NCBI GenBank assembly: GCA_964035545.1
Contig: OZ037772.1
Location: 11,723,818-11,783,817, forward strand
Reading direction: 5' to 3'
Length of the DNA: 60,000 nt
Origin: Bugula neritina
Taxonomy: Eukaryota; Bryozoa; Gymnolaemata; Cheilostomatida; Bugulidae
The notes beneath the pieces are model-generated. The model did no database searches. It worked only from the letters and a program-made list of their open reading frames with translations, and was not told the DNA's origin. The position numbers and the translations under genes were made by a program. Shown here in pieces: positions 23,951 through 37,951 of this stretch. Every line of letters starts with the position of its first letter. Position 1 is the first letter of the stretch.

Positions 23951-26759
23951 CAGTAGTAGAAGTAATATTAGTAGTAGTATTAGAAGTAGCAGTAGCAGCA
24001 GTAGTGGTAGTAGTAGTAGCAATAGTAGTAGTAATAGAAAAAAATATTGGAAAAAGAAATAATCGTAATTGCAGTGCTAATAATATATAACTGTTGTAAT
24101 AATAATGGTTTGTAGAGTTGTGCTCACGTCGAAGCATACATCGACTTCAGTGAAGAAGAGAATATTGAAGATGATGTCATATCCGCAGTAATGACCTCCA
24201 TAGCTGACCTAATCAGCCAATTGGAAAGCTATCTCACAGATGGTACGTCTGTCTTTACAAGTCAGTCTGATTCTAATACAAATAAAGGGACTGTTAGCTT
24301 CATTAAATGACTCTGTACTGGTTTTAATTTAAGTTTTGAATAACCAGCTAAAATTATTCTAGTTTAAATACTGAGACATATTATCTTCTTTTGGGATATA
24401 ACTACTCATAACTCAAAACTAAATGAAAGTACCAATTGACTAGCTCATCCATTCTGATATTTATGGCTTTTACCAGTAGTTAGCACTTGGAACTGTCGTC
24501 AGTGGTTTATCAGAATTTAAAATGTTGTGAAAATCTCTAACTGGACTGACATAAACTGTAGCAGGTATAGTACCCATGCTGATTATATGCTGCCTGCCAG
24601 CAGCAGAGTATGTGTATATTGACTGGTCATTTCTCTATGCATGTCCACAGGTCGTAGAGGAGAGAGACTACGGGATGGGGTGCATGTCGCTGTCCTCGGA
24701 CGTCCCAACGTTGGTAAAAGTTCCCTCATGAACTACTTGACTAAGAGACCTGTGGCTATAGTATCTGATGTTGAGGGCACCACCCGAGACCTCATTGAGT
24801 CTACTCTAGACATCAATGGTTACCCGGCAGTAGTGGTGGATACAGCTGGCTTAAGGTGAGGCAGGGGCTTAGCTCAACGACAGTGGCATATATTTCTGAA
24901 AAATTGATTGGTTGTAAAAATTTTCAAGTGCGGAATAGCAACCTCCCCAAACTGATGATAATGTGGTGAGATTAAAGTCATATGTTGACGGATGTTGTTG
25001 ATTTGGAGAGGAAGGCTCTTAGTTCCAGAATGTTCCAGATAGTTCTAAAATGTCAAACATAAACTGGTCACATGTCTGCTTAATTGAAACATCACAATTT
25101 AAATATTATATCAGCCCACAATGCTTTGCTTTGAACATACATAATATTATGTTAATGCATTGATTACTCAGTGAATTTATTCAAGGTTGAATTTACCGCA
25201 CAGAATCGAAAATTGGCACCAATTCTCACTGCCATAAATTTTTTCTCCAACATAAACTGTAAATAATGATTACCTGCTGATTGTAAATAGGCAGACAGTT
25301 TAAGGTATCATTTGTCTTTACTCAGTGCTGAAGTCTTACTTAGCTTTCACGCAAATCATTGTGAAACTCAGTTGCAGTAGTAGTGACTTCGTTACTGAAA
25401 TTATTTTCGTGTGACAATTAATTACCTTATCTGTTTGAAATATTGAGAAATCTGCTCTTTCCTTATTGCGTTGCTCCATCTATAGTTGCTAAGATACTCA
25501 TAAACACTGTGTATTCCACAGAGAGACTGGTGACAAGGTAGAGAAGGAGGGAGTGGCGAGAGCTATATCTAGGTCAGGGCTGTGTGACCTACTTATTATT
25601 ATGGTAGATGTAAGTGAGGACAACTCCTCGGATAGTGTCCCCACCCTCATCAGTCAACAAGTTCATCAGCTTCTAGACCAACACTTCCAGGTGAGTCTCA
25701 ATTTCTTTATTTGCTGGTATTTTGCTCTACTCTGCCACTTGGCCTGAAGCCAACTGCTTATTTGACAATCAAAAGTGTTCCGATTATTTTTAATTTTTTT
25801 CAAAAGTGTCAGAGTATAGATCAGATAGATGCTCTTAAAATAATAACCCATTCCTAGTCTGAAGAATAACATTATCATAGTTTTTCTCATTCCACATGCA
25901 CTAGTGCACAATGTAGTTTATGTTGATTGATTGTTGCCTTATTCATAACAGAGGGGAGTTGTGGCACCTTCTTAGTAGATTATACTGGCTTCTTCAGGGG
26001 TGTTTATCTACCTTTGCTGCCACTATGGCAAAAGAGATTTATAATTTATAATTTCTTTCTAGTTGGTGAAATTCTAACAAGTTTGTATATTACGTTTTAA
26101 CTGACTTACTCTAACTTTTAGCTTTCATAATTTCTATTTTCAAGTTGAGACAACTCTAGTCTTATTGTTGGCTCCATAAATTACTATCATGTATATTGTT
26201 TTAGGCTGAGAGAGATTTAAAAGACAAGTCCCTGCTCATTGTGGTGAATAAAGTAGATAAACTTGACTCACCCACATTTCAGTTTCTTACATGTCAAACT
26301 CATCGACCTGAGGCTAAGTTTGAGTCCCAAAACATGAGCCTCAGTGACTCTTCTGTCAAAGGGAGGACAACTTCTTCTAGCAGTCTACAAGATGTGGACT
26401 CTACGCAGTCAGGTATACTGAAGGTAGACGTGTTGGGCAGTCTAGTGCCTGTAGTGTTCACATCTCTGACTCATAGCATCGGATTACATCTCTTCCTGGA
26501 TGAGTTGACCCGATTACTGGCGGCTCTCTGCGCCGACCCGACCTCCGAGTGTCTGTCAGTCACTCAGGCTAGACACAGAACGCACCTAGACAACTGTTTG
26601 GAGTTTTTACGGGAGGCAGTGGAGTCCCTCGATACTGACGTGGTTGTAGCAGCCGAGAACCTTAGGCTAGCGTCTGTAGAAATCGGCAGAATTACTGGCA
26701 GAATATCAACTGAAGACATCCTGGATGTTATATTCAAAGAGTTTTGTATTGGTAAATGA
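22546..26759 (+). CDS. GTPBP3: GTPBP3 / MnmE, mitochondrial tRNA uridine-34 modification GTPase
   Basis: With MTO1 this enzyme installs the 5-taurinomethyl (or carboxymethylaminomethyl) group on wobble uridine of mitochondrial tRNAs, acting in the matrix. Exons: 22546-22657, 22924-23118, 23254-23405, 23687-23806, 24116-24242, 24651-24855, 25522-25690, 26205-26759; all junctions in phase, 544 aa. Residues 1-37 are Arg/Ser/Leu-rich without acidic residues early, fitting a mitochondrial presequence. The N-terminal TrmE fold follows ([41 protein letters not shown]). The inserted G domain has G1 GRPNVGKS (252-259), G2 EGTTRD (277-282), G3 DTAG (299-302) and G4 NKVD (375-378). The protein ends in FCIGK, the conserved C-terminal box whose Cys is needed for activity. 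A Ser-rich insertion after G4 is unusual. AATAAA at about 27047 could end the transcript. Confidence 0.96.
23815..24045. repeat. GTA trinucleotide repeat in GTPBP3 intron 4
   Basis: Long interrupted run of (GTA)n with GCA, GGT and ATTA variants, beginning 8 bp after the donor of exon 4. Poly-Val, poly-Leu and poly-Thr frames across it are artefacts of the repeat. Confidence 0.9.
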
Positions 26760-27798
26760 CAATCACTGTGGTACTATATGACAGGTATATTGTAGTATTG
26801 TGTGACATTATTATATTGTATAGTGTATATTTTGTAATGTAATGTAAGTTTCTTGTGTATAGTTTATTCTATATATTGTATAGTTTCTATGCTTTATGCC
26901 AAATGCCCTTGCCCTATTATGGGTACATTTCATATTATATTTATACTGAATGGGTATAAATATAGTTTATGCTGTATAGTATTGTATATATTGTGTGATT
27001 TATTGAGTATAGTTTATATTGTATAATGTATAATGTATTGTATAGAATAAAATGTGTTATCCTTAGAATTACTTCACTGTAGCAATTTCTAGTTGTTGGT
27101 TGAATAATGTTGCCCGTGTTGGTTCACTACAATCTATACACCTCGAACGTAGTTTATATTTTATGGTTTATTTTTGTAAGCAAAACAGCAACACAGCTTA
27201 AATATACAGTGACTTGCCTATGTAAGATTTGTACAGAATATATACTATAATATTACTCAGGAAAACAAAATTCATTCAAAGCAGTAAATTTGGTTATAAA
27301 TAACATAAAACTGGCAACAATTAAACTAGAATGAGAGGAAAATACTGTAATAATGATGGTTTATATTTTACTAATAATTTACTATATATATGGTGTTAGC
27401 AGGTCAGTATGTAACACAGATACCAGTTTCAAATGATCTATAAGCAGGTCACATGCTATATGGATTGCAGTTAGTATATTGGTATTATATATAGAATACA
27501 GTTTCTGTAAAACAAATTATTCTATAAATTTATTTATTATTTAGCTCCATATCCACAGGTGCCTTACCCATTTACCTTTCAAATTCCCAGTAGCTGGGTA
27601 GTTAAAAACTGCATAGTGGTGAGGTTTAATAATATTGTTATAGCAAGATACAACGACTTTCATACTTTGTGGAATTTTACAAAGGAAATCTATCTTTAAA
27701 CTGGCAGACATTAACAAGTGACTATTACTGTAATATTAGGTTAACTAGTTCAGTTTGTCAAGATTTTTCAATTGTCTTAGTCTTAGCTCCTCTTCTGT
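26760..27798. other. Convergent intergenic region GTPBP3 / innexin
   Basis: Contains repeats of the tatattgtatagtttat type (26790-27045), an AATAAA at about 27047 suiting GTPBP3, and a TTTATT (AATAAA on the minus strand) near 27530 suiting the innexin. No gene seen. Confidence 0.6.
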
Positions 27799-30700
27799 TT
27801 AAAGATCTCTAGGTGACGGTAGCTCATCAATACTTTTGGACCTGTAGGCTATGAACCTGTCCCAGACAGAGCAGATAACTTCAGCTGCCGTGAGGTCATT
27901 CACCTGCTGCGCCAACATTCTGAAAAGACATTAAGAAATTTATTATATGCAAATTTTTATATAGCTTTTACATACGTATAATATTGCAATGCATTGAACA
28001 TACACTACAGTGTGTGCTAGTGACATAATGTTACACACTACAGTATGTGCTATAGACATAATGTTAAACACTACAGTACGTGCTATAGACATAATGTTAC
28101 ACACTACAGTACGTGCTATAGACATAATGTTACACACTACAGTATGTGCTATAGACATAATGTTACACACTACAGTACGTGCTATAGACATAATGTTACA
28201 CACTACAGTATGTGCTATAGACATAATGTTAAACACTACAGTATGTGCTATAGACATAATGTTACACACTACAGTATGTGCTATAGACATAATGTTACAC
28301 ACTACAGTACGTGCTATAGACATAATGTTATACACTACAGTATGTGTTATAGACATAATGTTACACACTACAGTATGTGCTATAGACATAATATTATACA
28401 CTACAGTGTGTGCTATTGACATAATGCTACACACTACAGTGTGTGCTATTGACATAATGTTACACACTACAGTGTGTGCTATAGACAGTACCACAACAGG
28501 CTACAAATTGCTGGCTTTATATATAAAACAGGGTAGCCTATTGGTTTGTCGCATTAATAGGCTATACATTCTCTTTTATAGCAGTTCTTTAATTGGTTAG
28601 TGCCTGAACTATTATTCTTAATGGTACCAACATCTTATAGCTTATAGCACTGTATTGTATATAGTTCATACTATATTGTGTATAGTTTATACTGTATTGT
28701 GTATAGTTTATACTGTATTGTGTATAGTTTATAATGTATTGTGTATAGCTTATACTGTATAGTGCATAGTACAGTATAGTCTAATTAAAAAAAATGCTGA
28801 ATTTATAACAACATAAAATTGCTGACTTTAACTGAAAAGGGAAACTGGTGGTGAAGCACAATAGGTGCTGACGCAGTAGCTGTTCCTTTCAACAACAAGC
28901 AATGCTCCTGTTGGCAGCACACAACACATGTTATTGTGGCCAGACCCTGCTACTGACTATTTATCTCTTGCTGACACTTGTTTATCTATTCATCAGTCAT
29001 CACTAGACTGCCATTAGCTTGGCTTCCTAATACTTCTGATTAGGGAAGGGCTAACCACCCTTACATAACCACAAATACTTGTTATGGATTTTAACTAAAT
29101 ATATATGTTAGGCCAGTTTGCGGACTTCTGTAAAACCTCCAACTATTTAATGTCATAACAAATCTTCAGCTCATCATTGTCAGGTACAGTCGTGGGAATT
29201 TACTCCATCAGCTGGTAGTTTACTCAGTTATATAATTTAATGATAATTCCAGGCTAGATTGAAGCCTGCTGCTGAAGACTTCACACGGCCTGGGGCTGAG
29301 AATACAGGATTTGGCTGACAGTACATTAGTTTTTAACAGATTTTAATGACTGGAAATAAATGTAGTCTTTTAAAATACTAAGCATGTACATTATATGCTT
29401 GAATTCTGCAGTTACATGCACTATACTAGTTGCAATCAATTAGATTGTTTATAGAGCATTTGAAGGATAGTAAAACATGCAGTAAACTGAAATCTCATTT
29501 ATAGAGCTGGTTAAATTTAGAACCCTAATTTTGGTAAAATTTAGGAGTTTTGGTGAACCTATGAGACAGCTGACAGATGTCCTAAATCAGTGGCAGCATC
29601 ACACAAACACTTTTTTCTCTGTTTTGATAGTTGCTGGGGAATTATAGTTGCCTTTACAGCTCTATAGCTGGTGAACACCTCAAACTTGCAGTTGGGACTG
29701 CAAACTAGGCAAGTCATTAGTGTTTGAAAATGCAATTCAATAGAAAAGCAGCACAAGTCTGAGTTTTATCCTCTGTTAATTTATACATAATCTGGGGCAT
29801 TAAGCTCCGCCTTCTTTTTGCAACTCCTCCAGCTATATGCACTGCTTTAAGCACAAGTAAGACTTAAATATGATTGCTTGAAGTAAAAACTATATAATAT
29901 GATGCATTATATAAAGTGCAGTCCATGCCTTTTACCGGAATACTATTTTGTACTGTGAAAGTACATATATAGTTAGGAGGAGGTATTATTTTAGCCTGTG
30001 GCCCTCACCTCATGACAAACACCCCATCACTTCTAAGGTATCTGTTGGTGAACTCCTTAACCAGTTGTCTCTCCTTATCAGAGGCTCCATTCAGTCTGTT
30101 CATCAGCTTCAAATACTTTCCAATGAATCTGAAAGAATTTACTGTAGAACTTTAGTAAAATACAATAATGTATTATATAATAGAATATTATGTAATGTAC
30201 TGCAATACAACATAATGCAGTACAACATAATGCAATACAACACAATACAATACAATATAATGCACTACAATGCTCTACAATGCAATATATCATGTGATAA
30301 CACAGTGTGATACATGTTTACTGAACTACACCTATGAGGATCCTTACCTGTTGTTGCTGTTGGGGAGGAGAGTGACGCACCAAACTAGGAAGCCAAGTAC
30401 AGAGAGAGCGGCTACCATTACCAACCACCACCAGAGGAAGATGTAAATCTTCTCGTTGAACAGGTTGTAGGGGAGGACACACTGCACTGTGAAGTTGTGG
30501 ATGTTAGAGCCCATCCTTCTGATCTGCAAGGAAAAGAATAAGGCAGCGTGCTTGGTGAAAACTGACACAGCAGAAAATCAATCTTCTATAGTGAGAAATT
30601 CAACTCACAAGTATTTGAAAACTTAAAAAGTTGGGATATCAAGTTAATTCCAAATTACTGCTCTTGAATGCTAAGGTCACTGCTGAAATACTATCTATAA

Positions 30701-33700
30701 AAATATTTAACTCAATATCTTGAGCAACACTTAGGACGACGCTGTGTTGTGTCAACTAAAATGCATCCACTGATAAGCTATGCACATTGTGTCAACTCAG
30801 TATTTCAAGATCAAGCATATTAAACTGGCTAAAACAATTATGGATTATAAATTATTAATTTAGTTCCACACATTTTCAGCTATTAGAGTCAGTTTCTAAA
30901 AGCTTTTTGTTAAAGCACAATGTTCTGACACCTTTACTAACAGGTGATGACACCCTACTGCATGCATGCTCTGACACCCTGATAACAATAGTTTTTGATG
31001 GAAAGTTGGTTATATTAAAGATGGATTTGAAATAATGATAAAACATGACATAACATAATACAATACCATATACTATAATAGAATATAATATGATATAATT
31101 TATACTATAATCATATAATATGGTGCAGTAAAATATTATATAATCTGCTGTAATAGTATAATATATAGCAATAAAATATAATATAATATAAAATAATCTA
31201 TTATAGTAAAATATAATATAATATAATATAAAATAATCTAATATAGTAAAATATAATATAATATAATATAGAATAATCTAATATAGTATAATATAAAATA
31301 ATATAATAATATAATATAGAATAATAATATAATATAGAATAATAATATAATATAAAATAATAATATAATATAATATAATATAATATAAAATAATAATATA
31401 GTTTGCATACCTGAAAGTCACAGAGGGTTACTCTGGGGAAGAAGGGTGAAGCCTCCCATCCTTTGTTATTCATAAGGTCTTTGATAACTTGTACACCGTA
31501 CATGTGGTAACCTGGAAACCAGGAGACTATGTAGGGACAACGCTAACATTATCTTGTATGGAACTGTTATATAAATTTATGCTTACATGCACTCACTTTG
31601 GTATATACATAAATAGATGAGATGGGAATCAGCTTAATTAGGATCTAACAATAGATATAAATATAGCTTTGTGGTTTTGTGTTTTTCCAATTCTAAATGG
31701 GTTTTCCAAAGGGTTTGAAATAGTATTTTTTGCTTTATTAATTAGTTTCCCTGATGAACAGGATTTAGTACTTCTAAATTGACCCATAGATATGGCCATC
31801 CAATGTATTAGCATGTATTAAAGTTTTACCCAATGTGTGCCTTGAAAACATTGAGTCTTGGAAATTAGGGTTAATTTAAATAACTAAATTTAAATATAAA
31901 TTGTCTAATGTAATTTTTACAAAAGTTGTATATGAAAGAACTATTACAAGTGATAACAGATGTGGCAAATTTAGTTAATTTTCTGGCATTGCATTATCAA
32001 AACTACCACGTACTGTTTGAGACCATGCATCAACTTTAAAGGTTAGGAAATCATTCTAGTATTTGTTTAAGCCCATTCTGTTCTAATCTGGTAGTAATTA
32101 AATAATATGATATAATTTAAAACATATTCTTTTACATGATGAAATAGTAGCTCCTATTATTACAGTTTTCGCTTTTTAGGAATAATCAATTTTTGAATCA
32201 AAATAGGTTTTTAACTTGCTAAGTTAGCAACAGTCTTTGGTTCAATCAGTTATATTGATTAGAAATAGAGGCAATATTGGCTTGAATAGCTTACTAGTTT
32301 ATAGACAGAAATCGAGAAATAATTCATTCCCAAAGATGATGCATTGATTTTTATTTGAGAGTTTTTTTTTAACTTTAGTCAGATTTATATAAATTGTAAG
32401 AATTCACACACATTGTGATAGTGCAAAGGTAAATACAAACCAAAAGTATAATGATAAGTCAAAAGCCTATACTTTATTTCACCATTATTACGGTATGTAC
32501 ACGTACTATAGATTATTCGTACCGAGATCTATACAAACCTGCACATAATGTACTTACACTTTGTATAGTATAACACTTACCTTGTCCAATGACATAGTTG
32601 AGAGCGTACAGCTGGAATAGGGCCATCCCAATGTAGCAGATCTTTGTGATCATGTAGAGGATAAACAAGTAGTTCCCGTACCGCTTCCCCGGCATACAGC
32701 ACTTCTCTGAAGCTGCCTGTCTGAACCTGGCCAGCCCGGAGTTCCGATATTCCCTCCTATAACCTGAAAGTGAAAGACTGGTGTTGTTCACAAGTACTAG
32801 TAAAAGTTATTTGAAAATTTGGAAATCTATTTTATTGAATAAATTATGAAATTAACACAAACCAACACTGCATAGTGCATCAGCTTAGACCTGAGTTCTT
32901 ATTATAGATGTGGGAGAGTATAAGACTTATAAGAAAAGTTGAAATAGTATTTCTGAGATCACAGGCTTTTTAGGCTTAGACCGAGTTCTTATAAATAAAC
33001 ACCACATGGCTATATTTAGATCACAGGCTTTTTAGGCTTATAGACTGGGTTCTTATAAGTAAAAACCACATGGCTCTTTAGATCCAATGATTGTCTTATG
33101 AAAATGCACAGCTGAAGTGGTCAAGCATTCAGTTGGGTTTTTTACATTATTTTGAATCAGTTGAACTAATATTCTGAATTATTATATTCATTTCTAAATA
33201 TATACACTCAGTACTATTGCAGTTAGTTTTTTCTCTCATACTTTGGCAACTTTGCAATCTTTTATCTTTTTGCAGTTACACCATCCAAAAGAAGCAAAGC
33301 TGTTTATTATGAACTGTATTATAGTAGCATAGTAGTATAGTAACATTGCTTATTTTGCAAAGTTGTGGCTACGCAGGAAGTTATCTTACCTTACAGATTG
33401 CTTATATAACAACAACCCTTATTTACATTTATTTGTATGAATCATATATACTAAAATGTTCTAAATCAGCAGCAAACACCCAACTTCTGTTTTATAGTAT
33501 TTTTGAGTTGGTAGATTTGCAGTCAAAAATTACTAGCCTATGAAACCTACAAATTTTATTGCATGCTACAGCCTATTCTCTCTGGGCTATATAAATTATA
33601 GAGACTAAGGCTATGTTGCTGATTATGACACTAATGGGAGGGGGACTTTCTGAGCACCCTAACATTTATGTCAGAGTATAATAACAGCACTGCACTATAC

Positions 33701-36259
33701 TCACTGAGCAGTCTGTCCAGATGGCTGGTGATGTAAGCTATGGATCCATCTCTCTTTGCTGGGTCCAGATTCTCTCCTTTGTTACAGACACTCACTATGT
33801 GGTGGATATCATAGCCAGCCGTTGCAGAAAACACCTAGAAATATAGATCTTAGGTTATTCAATTCAACCTAATACTGTTTGTTACTGTTTGTTACTGTTT
33901 GTTACTGTTTGTTACTGTTTGTTACTGTTTGTTACTGTTTGTTACTGTTTGTTACTGTTTGTTACTGTTTGAATGGATTTTCTCTTAATTGAAATGTTCA
34001 ATACACATAAAAAGATGCATACTATAGTATGTTACATTATATTATTATGTCATATCATATTATGCCATAACATGGTATACCATATATTGTAGTATATTAT
34101 AGAATATTATATTTTATTATATTACAGAATATTATATTATATTATATTATATTATACTATAACTGGGATAACAAATGGGATAACTATTTCTATATCGCCT
34201 TGGTTCTAGTATATGTATAACAGTTTTGCCATTGTTGCAGCATCAAAAAACACAGGCCTACCCTAGACTTATAGCCAAACTCAAAGTCCTTTATGGGTTG
34301 CACTGTTGCAGATTCACCTACAGCTACTGCTACAAGCATTACAGCTTTCTACTGCTTTCAGCATGTGTTATATAACATTTTAATGAGCCTTTAATTACTT
34401 TGGACCCTCTGCACTGAGTAGAAAATAATGACTTACTTTCCATAGAAGACCTGGTAATGTGAATAGAAATGCCTGGAAAGCTAAGATGATTGGAGTCCAT
34501 TGATAGTAGGTAAGTTCTAGTCCTAAAAGGTGACACAATATCTATATATAGTGAGTTACCATGTAGAGCCAATATAAACTGCACTAAACATACAATGATG
34601 TCTCCCATACTTCTCCCAAGACCTCTTCATGCACCAATCACTGCATGTATATTAGTGTAAGGCAGCATTGATGTCTAGACGTCATGGAATACTAAGTTAT
34701 GTATATTTTGTGGGCTACTGGTGTTGACTCAGCTGACCACATGGAAACATCCTGAAGCTTCTGGAATATTCCTCCAGTGCCAGGATGTCTGCCTAATTAC
34801 TATACCAGATGTAGACTGCATATTAGTAATAACATTGCATAGTTTAGCAACCCAGATGGTTTTAGTATGTGAATATATAGAACATAAATTAAAAAGGCAC
34901 AATTTTATTGATAGCAAAACAGCTAAAATATTTCCTCACATTTTGAATTTCAAAACTATGAGCAAAAACTTAGCAGTAAAAATGCTCTATGAATGAAACT
35001 TGGCAATTTTAAATATTTTAAATGTAAAATATTTTTTCACTTAAAACAGACAAAATTACTACATATCTTAATGATTTGACTTCTTGATATAATATACTTC
35101 CGTCAGTACCCTTTTATTTGGAAATACTAAAGTAAGTAGGTGATAAATAATATACTGTAGCCTACATGATGATGCATTGGTGGTGGTGTATATGGGCTTA
35201 TATACAGGATAATGAATATATGTATAATCTGAGTCATGAATATTAATATTAGTCATGCTGCTTTCCACCTTCAAATACTATATTCATTATATAATGAGAT
35301 TACAGTGAAGGACTGCATCATTATACTTTGCATTACTATAACAATTATTATTAAATACATATGTTTTAGTAAAAGTATATTAACCTAAAATCAAATAATT
35401 GTTGTAACTTTTATTTGCTAATAATTACTAACTTGTAGACAAGTGTGATATTGTTACAGGATAAGTTAGCCAAAGTTCTACGTTACCTTTGCGTTGGCTG
35501 TGTTGGGGAATGTTCTGTGTTGTGGGTACATAGTACGTGTTCTTCACCCAACATACCTGGTCCGTGTACTTGAACCATTGAGGCGTGAACTCTCCCGGGG
35601 TGAAGCAATCAATCGGGTCTCCAATATATTGACCTGAACGGAAAAATAATATAATATAATACAATACATAATATAATGTAATATAGCAATATATAATTCA
35701 ATATAATATAAAAAATAAATATAAAATAAATAATATAAAAATAAATATAGTATATAGTATAAATATCTTACATAATATTTAATATAATTCAACACAATAT
35801 AATGAGATAATATATGTACATGCAATCAAGCACAGCTGATTCTATCAATCATTTTCTCCAAGTTGCAGTTTAGAAAAGGTTAAAAGTTGTGTGCCGTAAT
35901 AATTGCAGTTTCTTTCTATTTTTTTCTGAAAAGCGGCCTTTTAGTTTTACGATCAGCATAATGGTAGCCTAATTATAATATTTCTTAAAAAGTAAACTAG
36001 TGAGAAATACAAATTAAAATAATTGCATTTCTCTCATAGCTCTATTATCTGCTTAAGAACTTTCGATTTTTTACTATTTGACTTTTCATAGGGGGGGGGG
36101 GGGGTGTCCAAAGACTATATACTTACCTCCAGACACTAGGAAAGCAAAGACTATACAAACAGCCACGCTGTATCTAGATGACAATCTATCGTATGTATCG
36201 TCATCCCCTCTTTTCATCAAACTAATCCCATCTTGAATCGCCTTCGCAAACCCCGACAT
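27799..36259 (-). CDS. inx: Innexin gap-junction / hemichannel protein
   Basis: Four-pass plasma-membrane protein forming invertebrate gap junctions. Exons (high-low): 36259-36127, 35633-35487, 34522-34437, 33834-33705, 32763-32581, 31511-31411, 30523-30348, 30128-30009, 27919-27799; all phases match, 398 aa, the usual innexin length. TM1 lies in exon 1 (SVAVCIVFAFLVSGG). Extracellular loop 1 has two cysteines (DPIDC, QVCW) and the NTYYVP motif. TM2 begins at the family hallmark YYQW. TM3 is in exon 5 and TM4 in exon 7 (LWWWLVMVAALSVLGFLVW). Loop 2 carries two cysteines (TLC, VQC) and an NFT glycosylation sequon. The intracellular tail is short and ends SPRDL. ATG at 36259 is the first true ATG; the upstream frame begins with TTG. 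The 2.1-kb last intron holds a 33-bp minisatellite. Which innexin subtype it is cannot be decided. Confidence 0.95.
28010..28490. repeat. 33-bp minisatellite, about 14 copies, in innexin last intron
   Basis: The unit gtgctatagacataatgtta + cacactacagtac is repeated head to tail with point differences (acg/atg/gtg variants). As 33 is a multiple of 3, long frames stay open on both strands (11-residue periodic peptides), but no splice or family evidence supports translation. Confidence 0.9.
28660..28770. repeat. 21-bp AT-rich tandem repeat
   Basis: gtatagtttatactgtattgt is repeated about five times in the innexin last intron. Confidence 0.75.
31050..31400. repeat. AT-rich simple repeat in innexin intron
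   Basis: Runs of aatataatataaaataat end 10 bp before the donor region of the exon 31511-31411. Confidence 0.8.
33873..33970. repeat. 10-bp tandem repeat in innexin intron
   Basis: gtttgttact is repeated nearly perfectly about ten times, about 40 bp upstream (in gene orientation) of the exon 33834-33705 acceptor. Confidence 0.9.
36091..36104. repeat. Poly-G run (14) in innexin intron 1
   Basis: Fourteen G on the plus strand, 17 bp beyond the exon 1 donor; on the transcript it is a poly-C tract. A matching run of 14 C lies at 37003-37016. Confidence 0.9.
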
Positions 36260-37951
36260 TTTCTCTTTCAAGTCCTCAGATCCAGTCCAGTTTCATGTAG
36301 ACATGTAAAGAGAAATGTCATACAGTTACCTGAGTCTGCAATAGACAGAATGTCAGCTTAGTAAAGGGATGCTGTCTGCTCTAAAGATATGATTGGCTAG
36401 TTGAAAAGCATTGTCCAATCACGTGCGACATGTCACTCGTATCTTTGTTTATTAATAAACTAAGAAGGAATGTGCCTTCGTTATTTAAACTGTCGTTAGG
36501 TCTGCCCTGCGTTCTCTCACCTGCCAACCGTGTCACATGACCTTGGTTGCTGTCCAGAGGACTAACCTGCCCTAGCTTGTCACATATCTAGTCAGCAATA
36601 GCATAGTACTTTGTACTTTATACTGTTTAGAGCCACATATAGTTCATTCGAATCCTCCAGCCAAGGAAACCTTCACTGCTAAAGAACTTTGCTTATATTG
36701 AAATTCTTTCATTTGTCCAACTGCATGGTGCCTGTTTTTCCTTACATTAAACTACAATAATGAGTCCACTATTTTATTTTTGGCAAACCTTGAAAACTAC
36801 AAGAGGTCAAAGTTCAACAAAATGCTGTTGTATAATTATTATTAGAAAGCTTATGATAATTAAATAAGCCTAACTGAATGAGAATATTTCAAATGCATGA
36901 CTAATATGAAAAAGTGAAAGAGCAATTGTTTTTAATATTTGTCCTTCACTTTAAAGCTGACTATTATATACCAAATGTAGTGTTGTGATGATTCCCCAGT
37001 AACCCCCCCCCCCCCCTTCTCCATAGTGATAAGGTACATGAGTTAGCATGTTAGCTTACAAGTTGCAGGCCTGAAGTATGTGTAGTTTGGAACATACCAA
37101 ACAGCTGATATAGGGTCAGGATATGTGTGCACCTGAATATACATACGCTGTTCAGTGTGCTCTGTGGAACCAGCAGTGTATATAAAGCAGCCACTTGTTT
37201 ATATAATACATGTACGTTGTGTAAACAGGTACATAGCAGCAAGAGCTGGTGCATGTGGCAGCATATAGAGTGTTGACGCTGCTGAAACACCTGCAGGTGG
37301 CACAGCTTTGAATTAACCATGTAGTAAAGTTACAAACTTATTAGCTATATATGGCATAAGTTTTTTATTTAATACTATATGATTTGAATGAAAAGTTAAT
37401 AAGATTCAACACTCATATATACCTTGCAACAAAGTATCTTCTATAGTCTATTCAATTAATCCTGGCTCGTTGTTTCAAGTTTATACAAATTTATAGCTAT
37501 AACTTAAGAGTTGCGTGAAATTGTTGAAAACTTGAAATTGCAGTAAATTATAGGTTACACAGTAACTTAGCAAGTTTAGCAAAACTTCTGAGAGAAGATA
37601 ACTTTTGAATATATATTTTAATTCCTTGGATGCGTTATTGTCAAGCAAATTTAAATAATCTTTTGATTTCACCAGCAATAAGAATACTAAAGGTGTGTTA
37701 AAGAATGCACTCCATTGCCAAAAAGATGAAAACAAAGCCTGCTGCATGAGTCTTAGGATGTTTTAGAAGTCATTGTCGATATGACATAGTTATCATTTGC
37801 CACAAACTTTAGACATCAGTGGCAGTATGACAAGCAGTTATCACCTGCAACTAACACCAGAGCTAGCAAATGATGGGAGCAACCAGGTGTTGATAAGCTA
37901 TTTGCTTTCTTTACAAGTTCCTTTTCAAATCCTAACTAAAACTCTGCAAAT
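36260..37951. other. Divergent intergenic region innexin / secreted-protein gene
   Basis: No gene seen in 1.7 kb. The innexin side has a promoter-like cluster; the rest is AT-rich with a C14 run at 37003-37016. Plus- and minus-strand frames of 60-90 codons here show no family features. Confidence 0.55.
36392..36425 (-). promoter_or_regulatory. Probable innexin promoter elements: two CCAAT boxes and an E-box
   Basis: An inverted CCAAT (ATTGG, 36392-36396), a CCAAT at 36415-36419 and a palindromic CACGTG at 36420-36425 cluster about 135-165 bp upstream of the innexin ATG. Confidence 0.4.

Noticed and set aside
23663-24137. Frames of 101-119 codons encoding poly-Val, poly-Leu and poly-Thr
   Set aside because: They are translations of a GTA trinucleotide repeat inside GTPBP3 intron 4.
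28010-28600. Regular repeat that might look like a CRISPR array or a long repetitive gene
   Set aside because: Units are contiguous with no unique spacers, and it lies in a eukaryotic intron. It is a minisatellite; the long frames follow from the 33-bp period.
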